Counted from the first letter of the stretch, positions 35,671 to 45,548 are shown. The stretch: DNA of 64,000 nt from Sulfitobacter maritimus (GCF_013346665.1 NZ_JABVBB010000021.1:186001-250000); one strand, 5' to 3'. The notes: generated by a model not told the origin, from the sequence alone. Numbers and translations are program-made.

Positions 35671-37080
35671 ATGACACGCTATCCCCGCGACATGCAGGGT
35701 TACGGCCCTACCCCCCCGGACGCCCAATGGCCCAATGGGGCAAAGATCGCCGTACAATTGGTGTTGAACTACGAAGAAGGCGGGGAAAACAACATCCTGC
35801 ACGGCGATGCTGCGTCTGAGGCTTTCCTGTCCGAGATCGTAGGCGCGGCGCAATGGCCGGGGCAGCGTCATGCGAATATGGAATCGATCTATGAATACGG
35901 TGCGCGCGCCGGATTCTGGCGGCTGCACCGCCTGCTGAGAGACCTGCCAATCACTGTTTACGGCGTGGCGACCGCGCTGGCCCGTTCGCCCGTGCAGGTC
36001 GCCGCGATGCTCGACGCAGGTTGGGAGATGGCGACCCACGGGCTAAAGTGGATCGAACATAAAGATATGGCCGAAGGCGATGAACGTGCGGCGATAGCCG
36101 AGGCGATCCGTCTGCATACCGAGGTGACGGGCCAAGCCCCACGCGGGTTCTACTGTGGGCGTTCGTCTGAGAACACCATCCGGCTGGCCGCCGAGACCGG
36201 GCAGTTTGCCTATGTCGCAGACGCCTATGCCGATGATCTGCCCTATTGGATGGAGTTCGGGGAGCGTGACCAGTTGATCGTGCCCTATACGCTCGACTGC
36301 AACGACATGCGCTTTGCCACGCCGCAGGGGTTCAACGCCGGCGCACAGTTTTTCGACTACCTTAAGGCCAGCTTTGACGCGCTTTATCGCGAAGGCTGCG
36401 AAGGAGCGCCCAAAATGTTGTCGGTGGGCTTGCACTGCCGCTTGATTGGCCGCCCCGGTCGTGTCGAGGCGTTGCGCCAGTTCATCGAATATGCGCAGAG
36501 CCATGACGGCGTCTGGTTTGCCACCCGCGAGCAGATTGCAGACCATTGGGCAGCAACCCATCCGCATGAGCGCGGTGAACGCCCCAGCCAGATGGCGCGC
36601 GATGCCTTTGTTGGCAAATACGGCAGCATCTTTGAACATTCCCCTTGGATTGCAGAAGGCGCCTATGCGCTGGAACTGGGCGCGGGCCATGACACGGCTC
36701 TGGGGCTGCATAATGCCTTGGCGCGAATTTTCCGCAGCGCGAGCGAAGATCAGCGTCTTGGTGTCTTGCAAGCGCACCCCGATCTGGCAGGTAAGCTCGC
36801 TCAGGCCAAGCGGCTAACGGCAGAGAGCACCTCCGAACAAGCGGCGGCAGGGCTGGACGCGCTGACGGATGAGGAACGCGAGACCTTTACCCGCCTCAAC
36901 AACAGCTATGTCGAGAAACACGGCTTTCCCTATATCATCGCTGTGCGCGATCACGATAAGGCCAGCATCCTTGCCGCCTTTCAACGCCGCATCGACAACG
37001 ACCGCGACACCGAATTTGCCGAAGCCTGCCGACAGGTGGAGCGGATTGCCCAGTTGCGGCTACAGGACATGCTGCCATGA
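35671..37080 (+). CDS. Fused allantoinase PuuE and OHCU decarboxylase UraD
   Basis: A 469-residue bifunctional protein. Residues about 1-300 form a polysaccharide-deacetylase-fold, metal-independent allantoinase (Puu[31 protein letters not shown]). Residues about 305-469 are OHCU decarboxylase with the catalytic His in [10 protein letters not shown] and a typical FPYIIAVR segment. Together they turn OHCU into S-allantoin and then allantoate. The ATG at 35671 has AAGGAGAG upstream; the TTG just before it is not needed. The stop overlaps allA by 4 bp. Confidence 0.96.
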   Translation: MTRYPRDMQGYGPTPPDAQWPNGAKIAVQLVLNYEEGGENNILHGDAASEAFLSEIVGAAQWPGQRHANMESIYEYGARAGFWRLHRLLRDLPITVYGVATALARSPVQVAAMLDAGWEMATHGLKWIEHKDMAEGDERAAIAEAIRLHTEVTGQAPRGFYCGRSSENTIRLAAETGQFAYVADAYADDLPYWMEFGERDQLIVPYTLDCNDMRFATPQGFNAGAQFFDYLKASFDALYREGCEGAPKMLSVGLHCRLIGRPGRVEALRQFIEYAQSHDGVWFATREQIADHWAATHPHERGERPSQMARDAFVGKYGSIFEHSPWIAEGAYALELGAGHDTALGLHNALARIFRSASEDQRLGVLQAHPDLAGKLAQAKRLTAESTSEQAAAGLDALTDEERETFTRLNNSYVEKHGFPYIIAVRDHDKASILAAFQRRIDNDRDTEFAEACRQVERIAQLRLQDMLP

Positions 37081-37571
37081 GTCGCCAGCTGGTCTTGCAA
37101 CCGCTTACCGCCCGCGCCTTCGCCCCCTTTGGGGAGGTGCTGGAGGTGCGTGAAACGCCGGACAAGATGATCAACCAAGACCTCTGCGGCAGGCATCACG
37201 ACTTGGCCGCGTTAGACTTTGGTTCTGGCCGTGCGGGCATCAGCATTTTCGACGCCACACCCCGCGCCCTGCCCTTCACGCTCGAACTGTTAGAACGGCA
37301 TCCCGAAGGCGCGCAGGCCTTTATCCCGATGCATCAGAACCCGTATCTGATCGTTGTCGCGCCGGATAATGCAGGCGCGCCCGGCCAACCGCTGGCCTTT
37401 CTTGCTGGCCCCGGACAGGGGGTGAACTACCGCCGCAACACATGGCACGCGGTGTGCTGCCCGCTTGCGGCGCCCGGTCTTTTCGCGGTGGTGGACCGCA
37501 TCGGGGACGGTGACAATCTGGAGGAACATTGGTTCGACAGGCCGTGGGAGGTCGTCGAAGCCGCAACATAA
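37077..37571 (+). CDS. allA: Ureidoglycolate lyase
   Basis: Cupin-fold enzyme that splits ureidoglycolate into glyoxylate and urea. 164 residues. Family segments are FAPFGEVLE near the N-terminus, ERHPEGAQAFIPM, and NYRRNTWHAVCCPL with the active-site His. It overlaps the puuE-uraD stop (ATGA), so it is in the same operon. Confidence 0.95.
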   Translation: MSRQLVLQPLTARAFAPFGEVLEVRETPDKMINQDLCGRHHDLAALDFGSGRAGISIFDATPRALPFTLELLERHPEGAQAFIPMHQNPYLIVVAPDNAGAPGQPLAFLAGPGQGVNYRRNTWHAVCCPLAAPGLFAVVDRIGDGDNLEEHWFDRPWEVVEAAT

Positions 37572-37625
37572 GCGCCATGCCCTCAGCAGAAGCGGCAGGC
37601 GAGATCGGTCTATAGGGAGAGAGAT

Positions 37626-39062
37626 ATGACTGACGCTTCACTGGGTACGCCTGCACAATTGCGGGACCCGAACTATACACCCCCTTTATCCAAGGCGGTG
37701 CCATTGGGCATTCAGCATGTGCTGGCGATGTTCGTCTCGAACGTGACGCCTGCGATCATCGTGGCGGGGGCTGCGGGGTTCGGCTTTGGCTCGGACGCCG
37801 GGGCGCAGGGCTTTCCCGACATGACCTATCTGATCCAGATGTCGATGCTCTTTGCCGGGATCGCGACGCTGTTTCAGACCGTCGGCATGGGGCCGGTTGG
37901 CGCGCGTCTGCCCATCGTGCAAGGCACCAGCTTTGCCTTCCTGCCCATCATGATTCCACTGGTGGCAGGCAAAGGGGTCGATGCCCTGCCCGCCCTGTTT
38001 GGCGGCGTTCTGATTGGCGGTCTGTTTCATATGATCCTCGGCACCTTCATCGGCCGCATCCGCTTCGCCCTGCCGCCATTGGTGACTGGGCTGGTCGTGA
38101 CGATGATCGGCCTTGCCTTGGTCAAGGTCGGGATTCAGTACGCCGCCGGTGGCGTGCCGGCGATTGATAAGCCGGAATATGGCAGCCTGCTGAACTGGTC
38201 GGCAGCGCTGGTAGTGATTGCCGCGACACTGGGACTCAAGTTCTTTGCCCGCGGCATGCTGTCGGTCTCGGCTGTCGTTATTGGCATTATCTTGGGCTAT
38301 ATCTATGCGCTGGCCATGGGGATGGTGACGGTCGAGGGCATCGCGACAAGTTGGGACCGCGCCGCCACGCTCGCCCTGCCGATCCCCTTTGCTTATGGGC
38401 TTGAATTCAGCTTTGCCGCCATTGTCGGCTTTTGTCTCATGGCCTTTGTCTCTGCCGTTGAAACGGTGGGCGATGTGTCGGGCATCACCAAAGGCGGCGC
38501 AGGGCGCGAGGCAACCGATGCCGAAATCACCGGCGCCACCTATGCCGACGGTCTGGGCAGCGCTGTCGCGGGGGTCTTTGGTGGGTTCCCCAATACCTCC
38601 TTCAGCCAGAACGTCGGGCTGATCGCCATGACCGGGGTGATGAGCCGCCATGTCGTGACCATCGGCGCTCTGTTCTTGATCCTTTGCGGTTTCGTTCCCA
38701 AGGTGGGCGCGGTCATCCGCACCATTCCGATTGAAGTGCTGGGCGGCGGGGTGATTGTGATGTTCGGCATGGTTGTCGCGGCGGGCATCTCAATGCTCTC
38801 GGACGTGAACTGGAACCGCCGCAATATGGTGATCTTTGCGATTTCACTTTCAGTCGGTCTGGGCCTGCAACTTGACCCAAAGGCGGTTCAGTACCTCCCC
38901 GATACGCTGCGCGTGCTGATGACAAGCGGGCTGCTGCCAGCGGCGCTGATTGCCATCGTCTTGAACTTGTTGCTGCCCGAGCAACTGTCAGACGAGTCGA
39001 CAGAAGAAGTGTCAGGCGGCATGTCAGGCCACGGCAAAGGCTCGTTAGAAAAGCGGGTCTGA
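37626..39062 (+). CDS. NCS2-family purine (urate/xanthine) permease
   Basis: Proton-coupled nucleobase symporter of 478 residues with 12-14 hydrophobic segments. The NCS2 signature is SQNVGLIAMTGVMSR, and the substrate-binding helices AFVSAVETVGDVSG and GTSFAFLPIMIPL are visible. The ureide context favours urate as substrate, but xanthine or uracil cannot be excluded by eye. It follows allA by 54 bp and ends at the hairpin at 39070. Confidence 0.93.
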   Translation: MTDASLGTPAQLRDPNYTPPLSKAVPLGIQHVLAMFVSNVTPAIIVAGAAGFGFGSDAGAQGFPDMTYLIQMSMLFAGIATLFQTVGMGPVGARLPIVQGTSFAFLPIMIPLVAGKGVDALPALFGGVLIGGLFHMILGTFIGRIRFALPPLVTGLVVTMIGLALVKVGIQYAAGGVPAIDKPEYGSLLNWSAALVVIAATLGLKFFARGMLSVSAVVIGIILGYIYALAMGMVTVEGIATSWDRAATLALPIPFAYGLEFSFAAIVGFCLMAFVSAVETVGDVSGITKGGAGREATDAEITGATYADGLGSAVAGVFGGFPNTSFSQNVGLIAMTGVMSRHVVTIGALFLILCGFVPKVGAVIRTIPIEVLGGGVIVMFGMVVAAGISMLSDVNWNRRNMVIFAISLSVGLGLQLDPKAVQYLPDTLRVLMTSGLLPAALIAIVLNLLLPEQLSDESTEEVSGGMSGHGKGSLEKRV

Positions 39063-39069
39063 TGCGAAA

Positions 39070-39094
39070 AAGGGCGCCCTGCTGGGGCGCCCTT
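39070..39094. terminator. Terminator between permease and ureidoglycine aminohydrolase genes
   Basis: A perfect 10-bp stem AAGGGCGCCC / GGGCGCCCTT with loop TGCTG between two convergent genes. The stem's own A and T ends serve both directions. Confidence 0.8.
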
Positions 39095-39116
39095 AATCTT
39101 TGAGATGCGCCGAACT

Positions 39117-39938
39117 TTAGCGCAATTTCATATGCCGGTTCACATCTTTATAGAGCAAATAGCGAAACGGCCCCGGTCCGCCTGCATAGCACGCTTGCGG
39201 GCAAAAGGCGCGCAGCCACATGAAATCACCCGCTTCCACCTCAACCCAATCCTGATTGAGCCGGTACACCGCTTTGCCCTCAAGCACATAAAGCCCATGT
39301 TCCATCACGTGGGTCTCGCAAAACGGGATCACCCCGCCGGGTTGCAGCGTGACAATGGTGACGTGCATATCGTGGCGCAGATCTTCCGGATCGACAAAAC
39401 GCGTCGTCGCCCAAACGCCGTTGGTGTCGGGCATAACATTGGGCGCGATGTCTTGTTCGTTGAGCACCAAGGGGTCGGGGTGATCCAAACCCTCCACAGC
39501 CTCATAGGCCTTGCGGATCCAGTGAAAGCGCGTGACAGCGCCACTGTCGTTCTTAAGGGTCCAACGCGCGCCCGCCGGAATATAGGCATAGCTGCCTTCG
39601 CGCATTTGATGGGTATTGCCCTCAATCGTGAGAGAGAACCCGCCCTCAACGACAAAGAGCACTCCCTGCGCTTGTGTGTCCAACTCAGGCCGCTCCGAGC
39701 CACCGCCGGGCTGTACTTCCATAATATACTGCGAAAAAGTCTCGGCAAAGCCGCTCAGAGGGCGGGCGATGACCCAAAGGCGCGTGCCTTCCCAGAATGG
39801 CAGGAAAGAGGTTACGATATCGCGCATCGTGCCGCGTGGCAGCACGGCATAGGCATCGGTGAAAACGGCGCGATCACTGAGCAGGGTTTTCTGGTCAGGA
39901 TGGCCGCCAGTCGGCGCGAAATAGCTTGGCGTGGTCAT
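39117..39938 (-). CDS. (S)-ureidoglycine aminohydrolase
   Basis: Bicupin Mn enzyme that releases ammonia from (S)-ureidoglycine to give (S)-ureidoglycolate, the substrate of AllA. 273 residues, with two cupin halves (about 60-140 and 185-265). The metal-ligand half has IPFCETHVMEHGLYVLEGK, whose Glu and His bind metal. The start is MTTPSYFAPTGGHPD with GGAGATTT upstream; 42 further open codons upstream are unlikely. It is convergent with the permease. Confidence 0.94.
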   Translation of the reverse strand: MTTPSYFAPTGGHPDQKTLLSDRAVFTDAYAVLPRGTMRDIVTSFLPFWEGTRLWVIARPLSGFAETFSQYIMEVQPGGGSERPELDTQAQGVLFVVEGGFSLTIEGNTHQMREGSYAYIPAGARWTLKNDSGAVTRFHWIRKAYEAVEGLDHPDPLVLNEQDIAPNVMPDTNGVWATTRFVDPEDLRHDMHVTIVTLQPGGVIPFCETHVMEHGLYVLEGKAVYRLNQDWVEVEAGDFMWLRAFCPQACYAGGPGPFRYLLYKDVNRHMKLR

Positions 39939-40131
39939 GTGAAATCTCCGTTGCGGTTGCCATGAGAATTGCCGCAAGGCCGCGTGGGGCCAAGGGATAT
40001 ATCGCGAAAGGTTTGTTCCGCTTAATTTGATAGTATTCCCTAATGGACTTTTAATCCTCGCCACGTAGTTTGCTCGAAACCACCCTATTTATCACCTGCC
40101 TCCGACGCATTTTCCTGCCAGAAGGCATAAT

Positions 40132-40635
40132 ATGAGCCAGAAACAACATTCCGCGCCGGAAGAGCAAAACCGGCACCGGCAGATCTTCGATATGCTGCGC
40201 GATTCAGAGCGTGCGGCGCAAACGGTTGAGCGGCTTGCCCAACCTCAGCACCTTGTGCTGACCGACGACACCGCGCGGACACTGCAAGAACGCGCGCATG
40301 CGTCGCCCCCGCCAGCGATCTTTGCCCCTAAGATCTCGGGGCCGTGGCCTACGCACATTCTTTACCTTGCGTTAGAAAAACGCGAACGCTTCCAGCCCCA
40401 CGGTGATCGCGCCAATGGTCATTCCGGTGACAGGATTGACAACAACGACAGTCACCCGCCCCTGATAGGTCTGCGTATTGTCGTCAAATCTTACCGCATC
40501 CACGAGGAACGCTTCGGGGGTGGCAGACGTAAATTGGGGTTTTTCGCCCGGCCGATGCGCGGCCGTACCCGTATTTTCGGCAACCGTCAGCCCCTGCGCA
40601 TCTCGCAAGGTCACACTGGTAATGCGTCCCCCTGA
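40132..40635 (+). other. Doubtful ORF, possibly a gene remnant
   Basis: A 167-codon frame whose first about 80 codons have coding-like third-position GC, a good AGAAGG site six bases before the ATG, and helical text (IFDMLRDSERAAQTVERLAQ). From 40372 on it is antisense to the cache-like gene and turns into shadow-like Arg/His-rich sequence. It may be the surviving 5' part of a gene truncated at about 40370, or an overlapping convergent gene. No family is recognised. Confidence 0.3.
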
Positions 40636-40926
40636 CCGGGCCATTTGTGCACGCAGATAGTCAGACAACGGCAGGCTTTGCCCGGAGATCACATTATGAC
40701 GGCTCACAATATGAGGGAGGGTCGGCCCGATATGTCGTTGGTTCTGTGCCTCAATCGCATCCACGATTGGCGCGGCGTTGACCCAAGTGAGCAAATCAAG
40801 GTCGATGTATTTCGTAAGCGCCCAAGGCGCTTTACCCGCATCCGAAGCGCTGACTGGCGAGAGCGCTGCGAAGGCGGCCGCGACTATAGCCACTTTGAGC
40901 ATAATCGATGACAAAAACCTGCGCAT
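40372..40926 (-). CDS. Exported protein with a cache-like (PDC) sensor fold, unknown function
   Basis: A 184-residue protein with a clear signal peptide (about 1-28, ending SPVSAS). The rest resembles a stand-alone periplasmic sensor domain: a long helix with VNAAPIVDAIEAQNQRH, then VTLRDAQGLTVAENTGTAAH and VVVNPVTGMTIGAITVGL strands. Kinase or methyl-accepting domains are absent. It might feed a partner sensor, but none is adjacent. Confidence 0.7.
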   Translation of the reverse strand: MRRFLSSIMLKVAIVAAAFAALSPVSASDAGKAPWALTKYIDLDLLTWVNAAPIVDAIEAQNQRHIGPTLPHIVSRHNVISGQSLPLSDYLRAQMARSGGRITSVTLRDAQGLTVAENTGTAAHRPGEKPQFTSATPEAFLVDAVRFDDNTQTYQGRVTVVVVNPVTGMTIGAITVGLEAFAFF

Positions 40927-41012
40927 GGCAGTCCCCCGGTCAAAAGCGCGGTTCAGTGACCGCCGCTGTCTGACCTAGCGCATTCGGGTTTACGCTATAT
41001 GAACGGCCACGC

Positions 41013-41741
41013 TTATTCTTCCGCGCCCTTGAACCCTGTCGCGACGACAAATTTCTCAGATGAATCCGCGCGGCTCGCCGGAGGTTTGATATTGGCCACT
41101 TTGGTAAACCGCTTCTTGAGCAGCTTTTGCAACTCGCCTTCCGCCCCGCCAGCCAGAACTTTGGCAACAAAGGTGCCGCCTTCTTCTAAAACGTCAAAGG
41201 CGAAGTAGGCCGCCGCCTCGCAAAGTGCGATGATGCGCAGGTGATCGGTCTGCTTATGACCCGACGCAGAGGCGGCCATATCAGACATGACCACATCGGC
41301 CTTACCGCCAAGCCATTCTTTGACCTTCAGGTCCGCATCGTCTTCCATAAAATCGAGCTGATGCAGCTCGCAGCCCGCAATCGGCTCCATCTCCTGAAGG
41401 TCGATGCCCAGAATGGTGCCCTGGGCCTTGCCCTTTTTCTCGCCCAGCACGTTGCAGCGTTTGACCGCCACCTGACACCAGCCGCCGGGGGCAGCGCCAA
41501 GATCGACAATCCGCGCACCAGGGACGAGGAACCGGTATTTGTCGTCCAATTCCATGATCTTATAAGCCGCACGCCCACGGTAGCCTTCGGCCTGCGCGCG
41601 TTTGACATAAGGGTCGTTCAACTGTCGCTGCAACCAACGGGTCGAGCTGAGCTTGCGCCCACGCGCCGATTTTACTTTCACCTTCAGGTCACGCTGCCCG
41701 CGCCCCGAGGTGTTCTTTCCGTCCGGTGTCTTGGCCATCAA
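41013..41741 (-). CDS. rlmE: 23S rRNA (uridine-2'-O) methyltransferase RlmE
   Basis: FtsJ-family enzyme that methylates U2552 of 23S rRNA in the 50S particle. 242 residues. The SAM site is [14 protein letters not shown], and the catalytic K-D-K-E residues fall in [30 protein letters not shown] and the SEKFVVA end. A basic N-terminal extension (about 40 residues) is common in alphaproteobacteria. The start overlaps the ppx stop (ATGA). Confidence 0.95.
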   Translation of the reverse strand: MMAKTPDGKNTSGRGQRDLKVKVKSARGRKLSSTRWLQRQLNDPYVKRAQAEGYRGRAAYKIMELDDKYRFLVPGARIVDLGAAPGGWCQVAVKRCNVLGEKKGKAQGTILGIDLQEMEPIAGCELHQLDFMEDDADLKVKEWLGGKADVVMSDMAASASGHKQTDHLRIIALCEAAAYFAFDVLEEGGTFVAKVLAGGAEGELQKLLKKRFTKVANIKPPASRADSSEKFVVATGFKGAEE

Positions 41742-42856
41742 AAGACCCCTTCTTCTAATACGCCATCGGCGCTCATCTGTGCATATAGCAGGCCTTCGCG
41801 CAGACCGCGATCCGCAACTGACAGCCGGTCGGTCGGCCAGCAGCGCATGAGGGCCTGTAGAATAGCCGCGCCTGACATGATCAAAGCCGCCCGGTCCTGT
41901 CCGATGCGTGGATCGGCCCGGCGCCCGCCCGGCCCCATCGCGATATAAGAGTGGATCACCTTGTCGATCTGGGCGCTGGTCATGCTCAGCCCGTCCACTT
42001 TGGTCCGGTCATAGCGTTTCAGGTTCAGGTGGCTCGCCGCTACGGTTGTCACGGTCCCCGAGGTGCCAACGATTTGGAACCTCTTTTGCGACTGGATCGA
42101 CTGATAGGGCGTAAAATCCGTCAAGTTTTCTTCAAAGAACCATGACATCAGCGCAAACCGCGCCGCGTCGTCTTCGACATCCGAGAACTGGTCGCGCAGA
42201 GTGGCCACACCCAATGGCACGCTGATCCAATCGACCACCCGCGCCGCCGGCACATCGGTCTTGGCCTGGTTGAACCCATCCTGCAGGCGCATGATAGACC
42301 GCGCACGGTCGGCTCTTGGCACTTTGGAAATGTCGATCCAAACCAATTCCGTCGAGCCGCCGCCAATGTCGACCACCAGCAGGTTCTCGGTCTTGCGGCT
42401 GACCAGCGGCGCGCAGGAAATTACGGCCAATTGGGCCTCTTCTTCAGGGCGGATGATGTCGAGTTTCAGGCCCGTTTCACGCTGGATACGACGCATGAAC
42501 TCGGCACCATTATGTGCGCGGCGGCAGGCTTCGGTCGCCACAAGACGCATATTGCGGACCTTGTTGCGGCGCAGTTTCTGCTGGCAAATGCGCAATGCCT
42601 GAATGGTACGCGCCATCGATCCGCGCGAGAGCCGCCCGGTCTTTTCCAAACCGGCGCCCAATTGCACCGATTTTGAAAAACTGTCCACCACATGGAAACC
42701 GCTGCCACGAGGCTGGGCGATCAACATGCGGCAGCTATTTGTACCCAGATCAAGGGCCGCATATAGCTCATTCGATCTGGGCGGAACTGGCGCGGGGCTC
42801 AGAGCCGGTATGTCCTTGTCGAGCGCGCCCGCACCTTTGGGACGCTGTGGCGCCAT
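41738..42856 (-). CDS. Exopolyphosphatase / guanosine pentaphosphatase (Ppx/GppA)
   Basis: ASKHA-fold phosphatase that degrades polyphosphate or pppGpp. Motifs: [16 protein letters not shown] and [15 protein letters not shown]. About 372 residues from the ATG at 42856 (AAAGG upstream); an ATG at 42916 would add 20 residues. The short form lacks the C-terminal HD-like domain of the E. coli protein. It is coupled to rlmE by an ATGA overlap, a common alphaproteobacterial pair. Confidence 0.92.
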   Translation of the reverse strand: MAPQRPKGAGALDKDIPALSPAPVPPRSNELYAALDLGTNSCRMLIAQPRGSGFHVVDSFSKSVQLGAGLEKTGRLSRGSMARTIQALRICQQKLRRNKVRNMRLVATEACRRAHNGAEFMRRIQRETGLKLDIIRPEEEAQLAVISCAPLVSRKTENLLVVDIGGGSTELVWIDISKVPRADRARSIMRLQDGFNQAKTDVPAARVVDWISVPLGVATLRDQFSDVEDDAARFALMSWFFEENLTDFTPYQSIQSQKRFQIVGTSGTVTTVAASHLNLKRYDRTKVDGLSMTSAQIDKVIHSYIAMGPGGRRADPRIGQDRAALIMSGAAILQALMRCWPTDRLSVADRGLREGLLYAQMSADGVLEEGVF

Positions 42857-43131
42857 GGGTTCGCGCCTTTCATATCGAGTTGCATCAAGGGTATGCGCTG
42901 AGGGGTCCCTGTGCAAGTGGTCGCGGTGCTTGCCGCGAGGTTCAGCGGCGTTTCTCCGCCCGCGCTCACAATCATCTTGAGAATAATGAGGCCGCCCTGC
43001 CCTCGTTCTGGCAACGGCAATGCGCTATGACCGCCGCAAGTCGCGGATGGGTTGCGTTTTGTCGAAAAACGGCCCTGTCCTGACCGCGGCGGAAGCTAGA
43101 CAGAATGAAATCGGACGAGAGGAATCAGCCC

Positions 43132-43428
43132 ATGCCCGCAGTCACCATCGTTTATTGGCGTGATATTCCAGCGCAGGTGATCGTCGGCAAAGGCCGTCGC
43201 GGCACGAAACGGCCCCTGCCGGAGCGTTTTGAGCAAGCGATTGACCGCGCGGCGATGAAAACGGGCGCCGCGGGGACGGATGACTACCTCGCCGAATGGC
43301 GCAAGGCCGATCCGGTTGAGGTCGAAGGAGAGCCTGAGGCCGTCGCGGATGCCGAAGTGGCGCGGATTGACGCGGAATACGACCGCGAACGCCTCAAGCA
43401 ACTGATTGGTAACAATGGGTGGGCCTAG
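43132..43428 (+). CDS. Small PF13769-type protein (annotated as virulence factor)
   Basis: A 98-residue cytoplasmic protein beginning MPAVTIVYWRDIPAQVIVG, with an alpha-helical, highly charged C-terminus. Homologues are labelled virulence factor, a name without clear meaning here. It sits 42 bp before a MetF-like gene, and this pairing suggests a role in folate or corrinoid C1 metabolism. The start is chosen at 43132 with GAGAGGAAT upstream; an ATG 27 bp earlier has no site. Confidence 0.8.
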   Translation: MPAVTIVYWRDIPAQVIVGKGRRGTKRPLPERFEQAIDRAAMKTGAAGTDDYLAEWRKADPVEVEGEPEAVADAEVARIDAEYDRERLKQLIGNNGWA

Positions 43429-43470
43429 CCTGCCACTCTGTCTGCAACGCTTATGATCAAGGACACGCTC

Positions 43471-44400
43471 ATGGCCCTATTGAACTTCCGCAAGAAAGAC
43501 TTGCCCGCGCCCGCGACCCCTTCCGCTGAGGTCGAAGCGTTGTTGAGGGGCTACTCAATCGAGGTCATGCCCCGCACCGCCGAGAAGGTTGAGGATTTCC
43601 GCGCCCTGCTGCCCAAAGGCACCCGTGTCTATATCGCCCATATCGACGGGACACCGATTGAGGACATGGTCGCAACCGCTGCCCGGCTGAACGCCGACGG
43701 TTTTGAGGTCATGCCGCATTTCCCCGCCCGCATTATCAAAGACCGCGCCACCTTGGCCGATTGGATTGCCCGTTATCAAGGTGAGGCAGATGTACGGCAA
43801 GCCCTGTTGCTGGCGGGCGGTGTGGCCACCCCGGTTGGAGAGTTCAGCGATAGCATGCAATTGATGGAAACCGGGTTGTTTGATCAAGCCGGATTTACAC
43901 GGCTGCACGTCGCAGGTCATCCCGAAGGCAACCGCGACATTGACGTGGAAGGCGGGCGGCTCAAGGTCGATGCCGCGCTCAAATGGAAAAACGATTTCCA
44001 AAGCCGCACCGATGCGCAGATGGCCATCGCAACACAGTTTGCCTTTGAAGCGCAGCCGATCATCGAATGGGCCGACAGTCTCAAGGCCGCTGGCATTACA
44101 CTGCCCATTCACATCGGCATCGCAGGCCCCGCCAAACTGCAAACGCTGATCAAATTCGCCATTGCCTGCGGCGTCGGCCCTTCGCTCAAGGTGCTGCAAA
44201 AGCGTGCAATGGACGTAACCAAGCTGCTGTTGCCCTATGAGCCCGCAGATGTGATCAACGACCTGGCCGCGCATAAGGCGGCGAACCCGGATTTCAACAT
44301 CACCCATGTGCATGTCTTCCCGCTGGGCGGGATCAAGACCAGTGCCACATGGGTCCAAGAGAACGGCGGTGCCTCTGGGGTGCCAGCCGACGCAGCCTGA
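43471..44400 (+). CDS. Methylenetetrahydrofolate reductase-like protein
   Basis: MetF-superfamily TIM barrel of 309 residues. The catalytic Glu is kept in SIEVMPRTAEKVEDF (family FEFFPP...), and the FAD/folate strands follow. The E. coli LRGD motif, with an FAD-contacting Asp, reads LLLAGG here. It is therefore a divergent subfamily, the kind found with corrinoid methyltransferases, rather than necessarily the methionine-pathway MetF. The start is MALLNFRKK with AAGGA upstream. It is followed by the pterin methyltransferase after 13 bp. Confidence 0.88.
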   Translation: MALLNFRKKDLPAPATPSAEVEALLRGYSIEVMPRTAEKVEDFRALLPKGTRVYIAHIDGTPIEDMVATAARLNADGFEVMPHFPARIIKDRATLADWIARYQGEADVRQALLLAGGVATPVGEFSDSMQLMETGLFDQAGFTRLHVAGHPEGNRDIDVEGGRLKVDAALKWKNDFQSRTDAQMAIATQFAFEAQPIIEWADSLKAAGITLPIHIGIAGPAKLQTLIKFAIACGVGPSLKVLQKRAMDVTKLLLPYEPADVINDLAAHKAANPDFNITHVHVFPLGGIKTSATWVQENGGASGVPADAA

Positions 44401-44413
44401 AGGACCAAACTAC

Positions 44414-45493
44414 ATGACCAGAACCGTCATCGAATCCAAAACCAAGACCGCCGTCATCGGCTTTGAAGAGCCCTTCTGCGTGATTGGTGAGCGGATCAAC
44501 CCCACAGGCCGCAAGATCCTGAGCCAAGAGCTGGAGCAAGGCGATTTTTCGCGCGTGGAGGCCGACGCCATCGCGCAGGTTGCCGCCGGGGCCACGGTGC
44601 TGGATGTGAATTCGGGCGCGGTCTTCTCCAACAAAATGGCCGAAGATCCGCGCTATGCCGACAATAACTTTGTTGAGCCGATGTTGATGCCGGAGCTGAT
44701 TAAGATCGTGCAAAACGCTGTTGATGTGCCGATCTGTATCGACAGTTCGGTGCCCGGCGCGTTGGAGGCTGGCTTGCAAGCCTGCGAAGGCCGCCCGCTG
44801 CTCAACTCAGTCACCGGCGAAGAAGAGCGGCTCGAAGTCGTCCTGCCTTTGGTCAAGAAATACAACGTGCCGGTCGTGGCGATCTCAAACGACGACACCG
44901 GCATTTCTGAAGACCCCGATGTGCGCTTTGCTGTGGCCAAGAAGATCGTCGAACGGGCTGCCGACTTTGGCATCCCGGCACATGACATCGTGGTCGATCC
45001 GCTGGTCATGCCAATCGGAGCGATGGCAACAGCCGGTCATCAGGTCTTTACCCTCGTGCGCCGTCTGCGCGAGGAGTTGGGCGTGAACACCACCTGCGGC
45101 GCGTCCAACATCTCTTTCGGGCTGCCCAATCGGCATGGCATTAATAACGCTTTCCTGCCCATGGCCATGGGCGCTGGCATGACCAGTGCGATCATGAACC
45201 CGGTGGCGCTGCCCGTGGGCCAGACTAAAATCGAAGAGAAGAAAGCTGAACTGGCGGCCCTTGGGTTGGTGCTGCCCGAGGGGATGGATGACGAGACCTT
45301 CGTGCAACTCTTCGGCATGGGGTCGACGAAACCCCGTCCGGGCAAAGAGATGGAAGCGATCCGCGCTGCGAACTTCCTTTTTGACCGCGATCCGCACGGC
45401 ACCGAATGGATCAAGTTTAACAAGGTAGCACCCAAAGTGGGCCAAGAAGGCCGAGGCCGCGCGGGCCGCAGCGGCGGGCGTCGCCGCCGCTAA
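44414..45493 (+). CDS. Pterin-binding methyltransferase (methyl-H4folate:corrinoid type)
   Basis: A dihydropteroate-synthase-fold protein of 359 residues related to AcsE and the C-terminal pterin domain of MetH. Signatures: FCVIGERINPTGRK, GATVLDVNSG, VPICIDSSVPGALEAGL and NTTCGASNISFGLPNRHGIN (given as its core SNISFGLPNRHGIN). It probably moves a methyl group between a corrinoid protein and tetrahydrofolate, feeding the MetF-like enzyme. The last 14 residues are almost only Gly and Arg (GRGRAGRSGGRRRR), an unusual tail. A terminator follows at 45514. Confidence 0.9.
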   Translation: MTRTVIESKTKTAVIGFEEPFCVIGERINPTGRKILSQELEQGDFSRVEADAIAQVAAGATVLDVNSGAVFSNKMAEDPRYADNNFVEPMLMPELIKIVQNAVDVPICIDSSVPGALEAGLQACEGRPLLNSVTGEEERLEVVLPLVKKYNVPVVAISNDDTGISEDPDVRFAVAKKIVERAADFGIPAHDIVVDPLVMPIGAMATAGHQVFTLVRRLREELGVNTTCGASNISFGLPNRHGINNAFLPMAMGAGMTSAIMNPVALPVGQTKIEEKKAELAALGLVLPEGMDDETFVQLFGMGSTKPRPGKEMEAIRAANFLFDRDPHGTEWIKFNKVAPKVGQEGRGRAGRSGGRRRR

Positions 45494-45513
45494 CTCATTA
45501 TTAAGGCAGAAAT

Positions 45514-45548
45514 AAAAGACCCCGCAGGCGCCGCTTGCGGGGTCTTTT
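45514..45548. terminator. Terminator after the methyltransferase gene
   Basis: A perfect 13-bp stem AAAAGACCCCGCA / TGCGGGGTCTTTT with a 9-base loop. It would stop transcription from either side and isolates the che operon. Confidence 0.92.
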
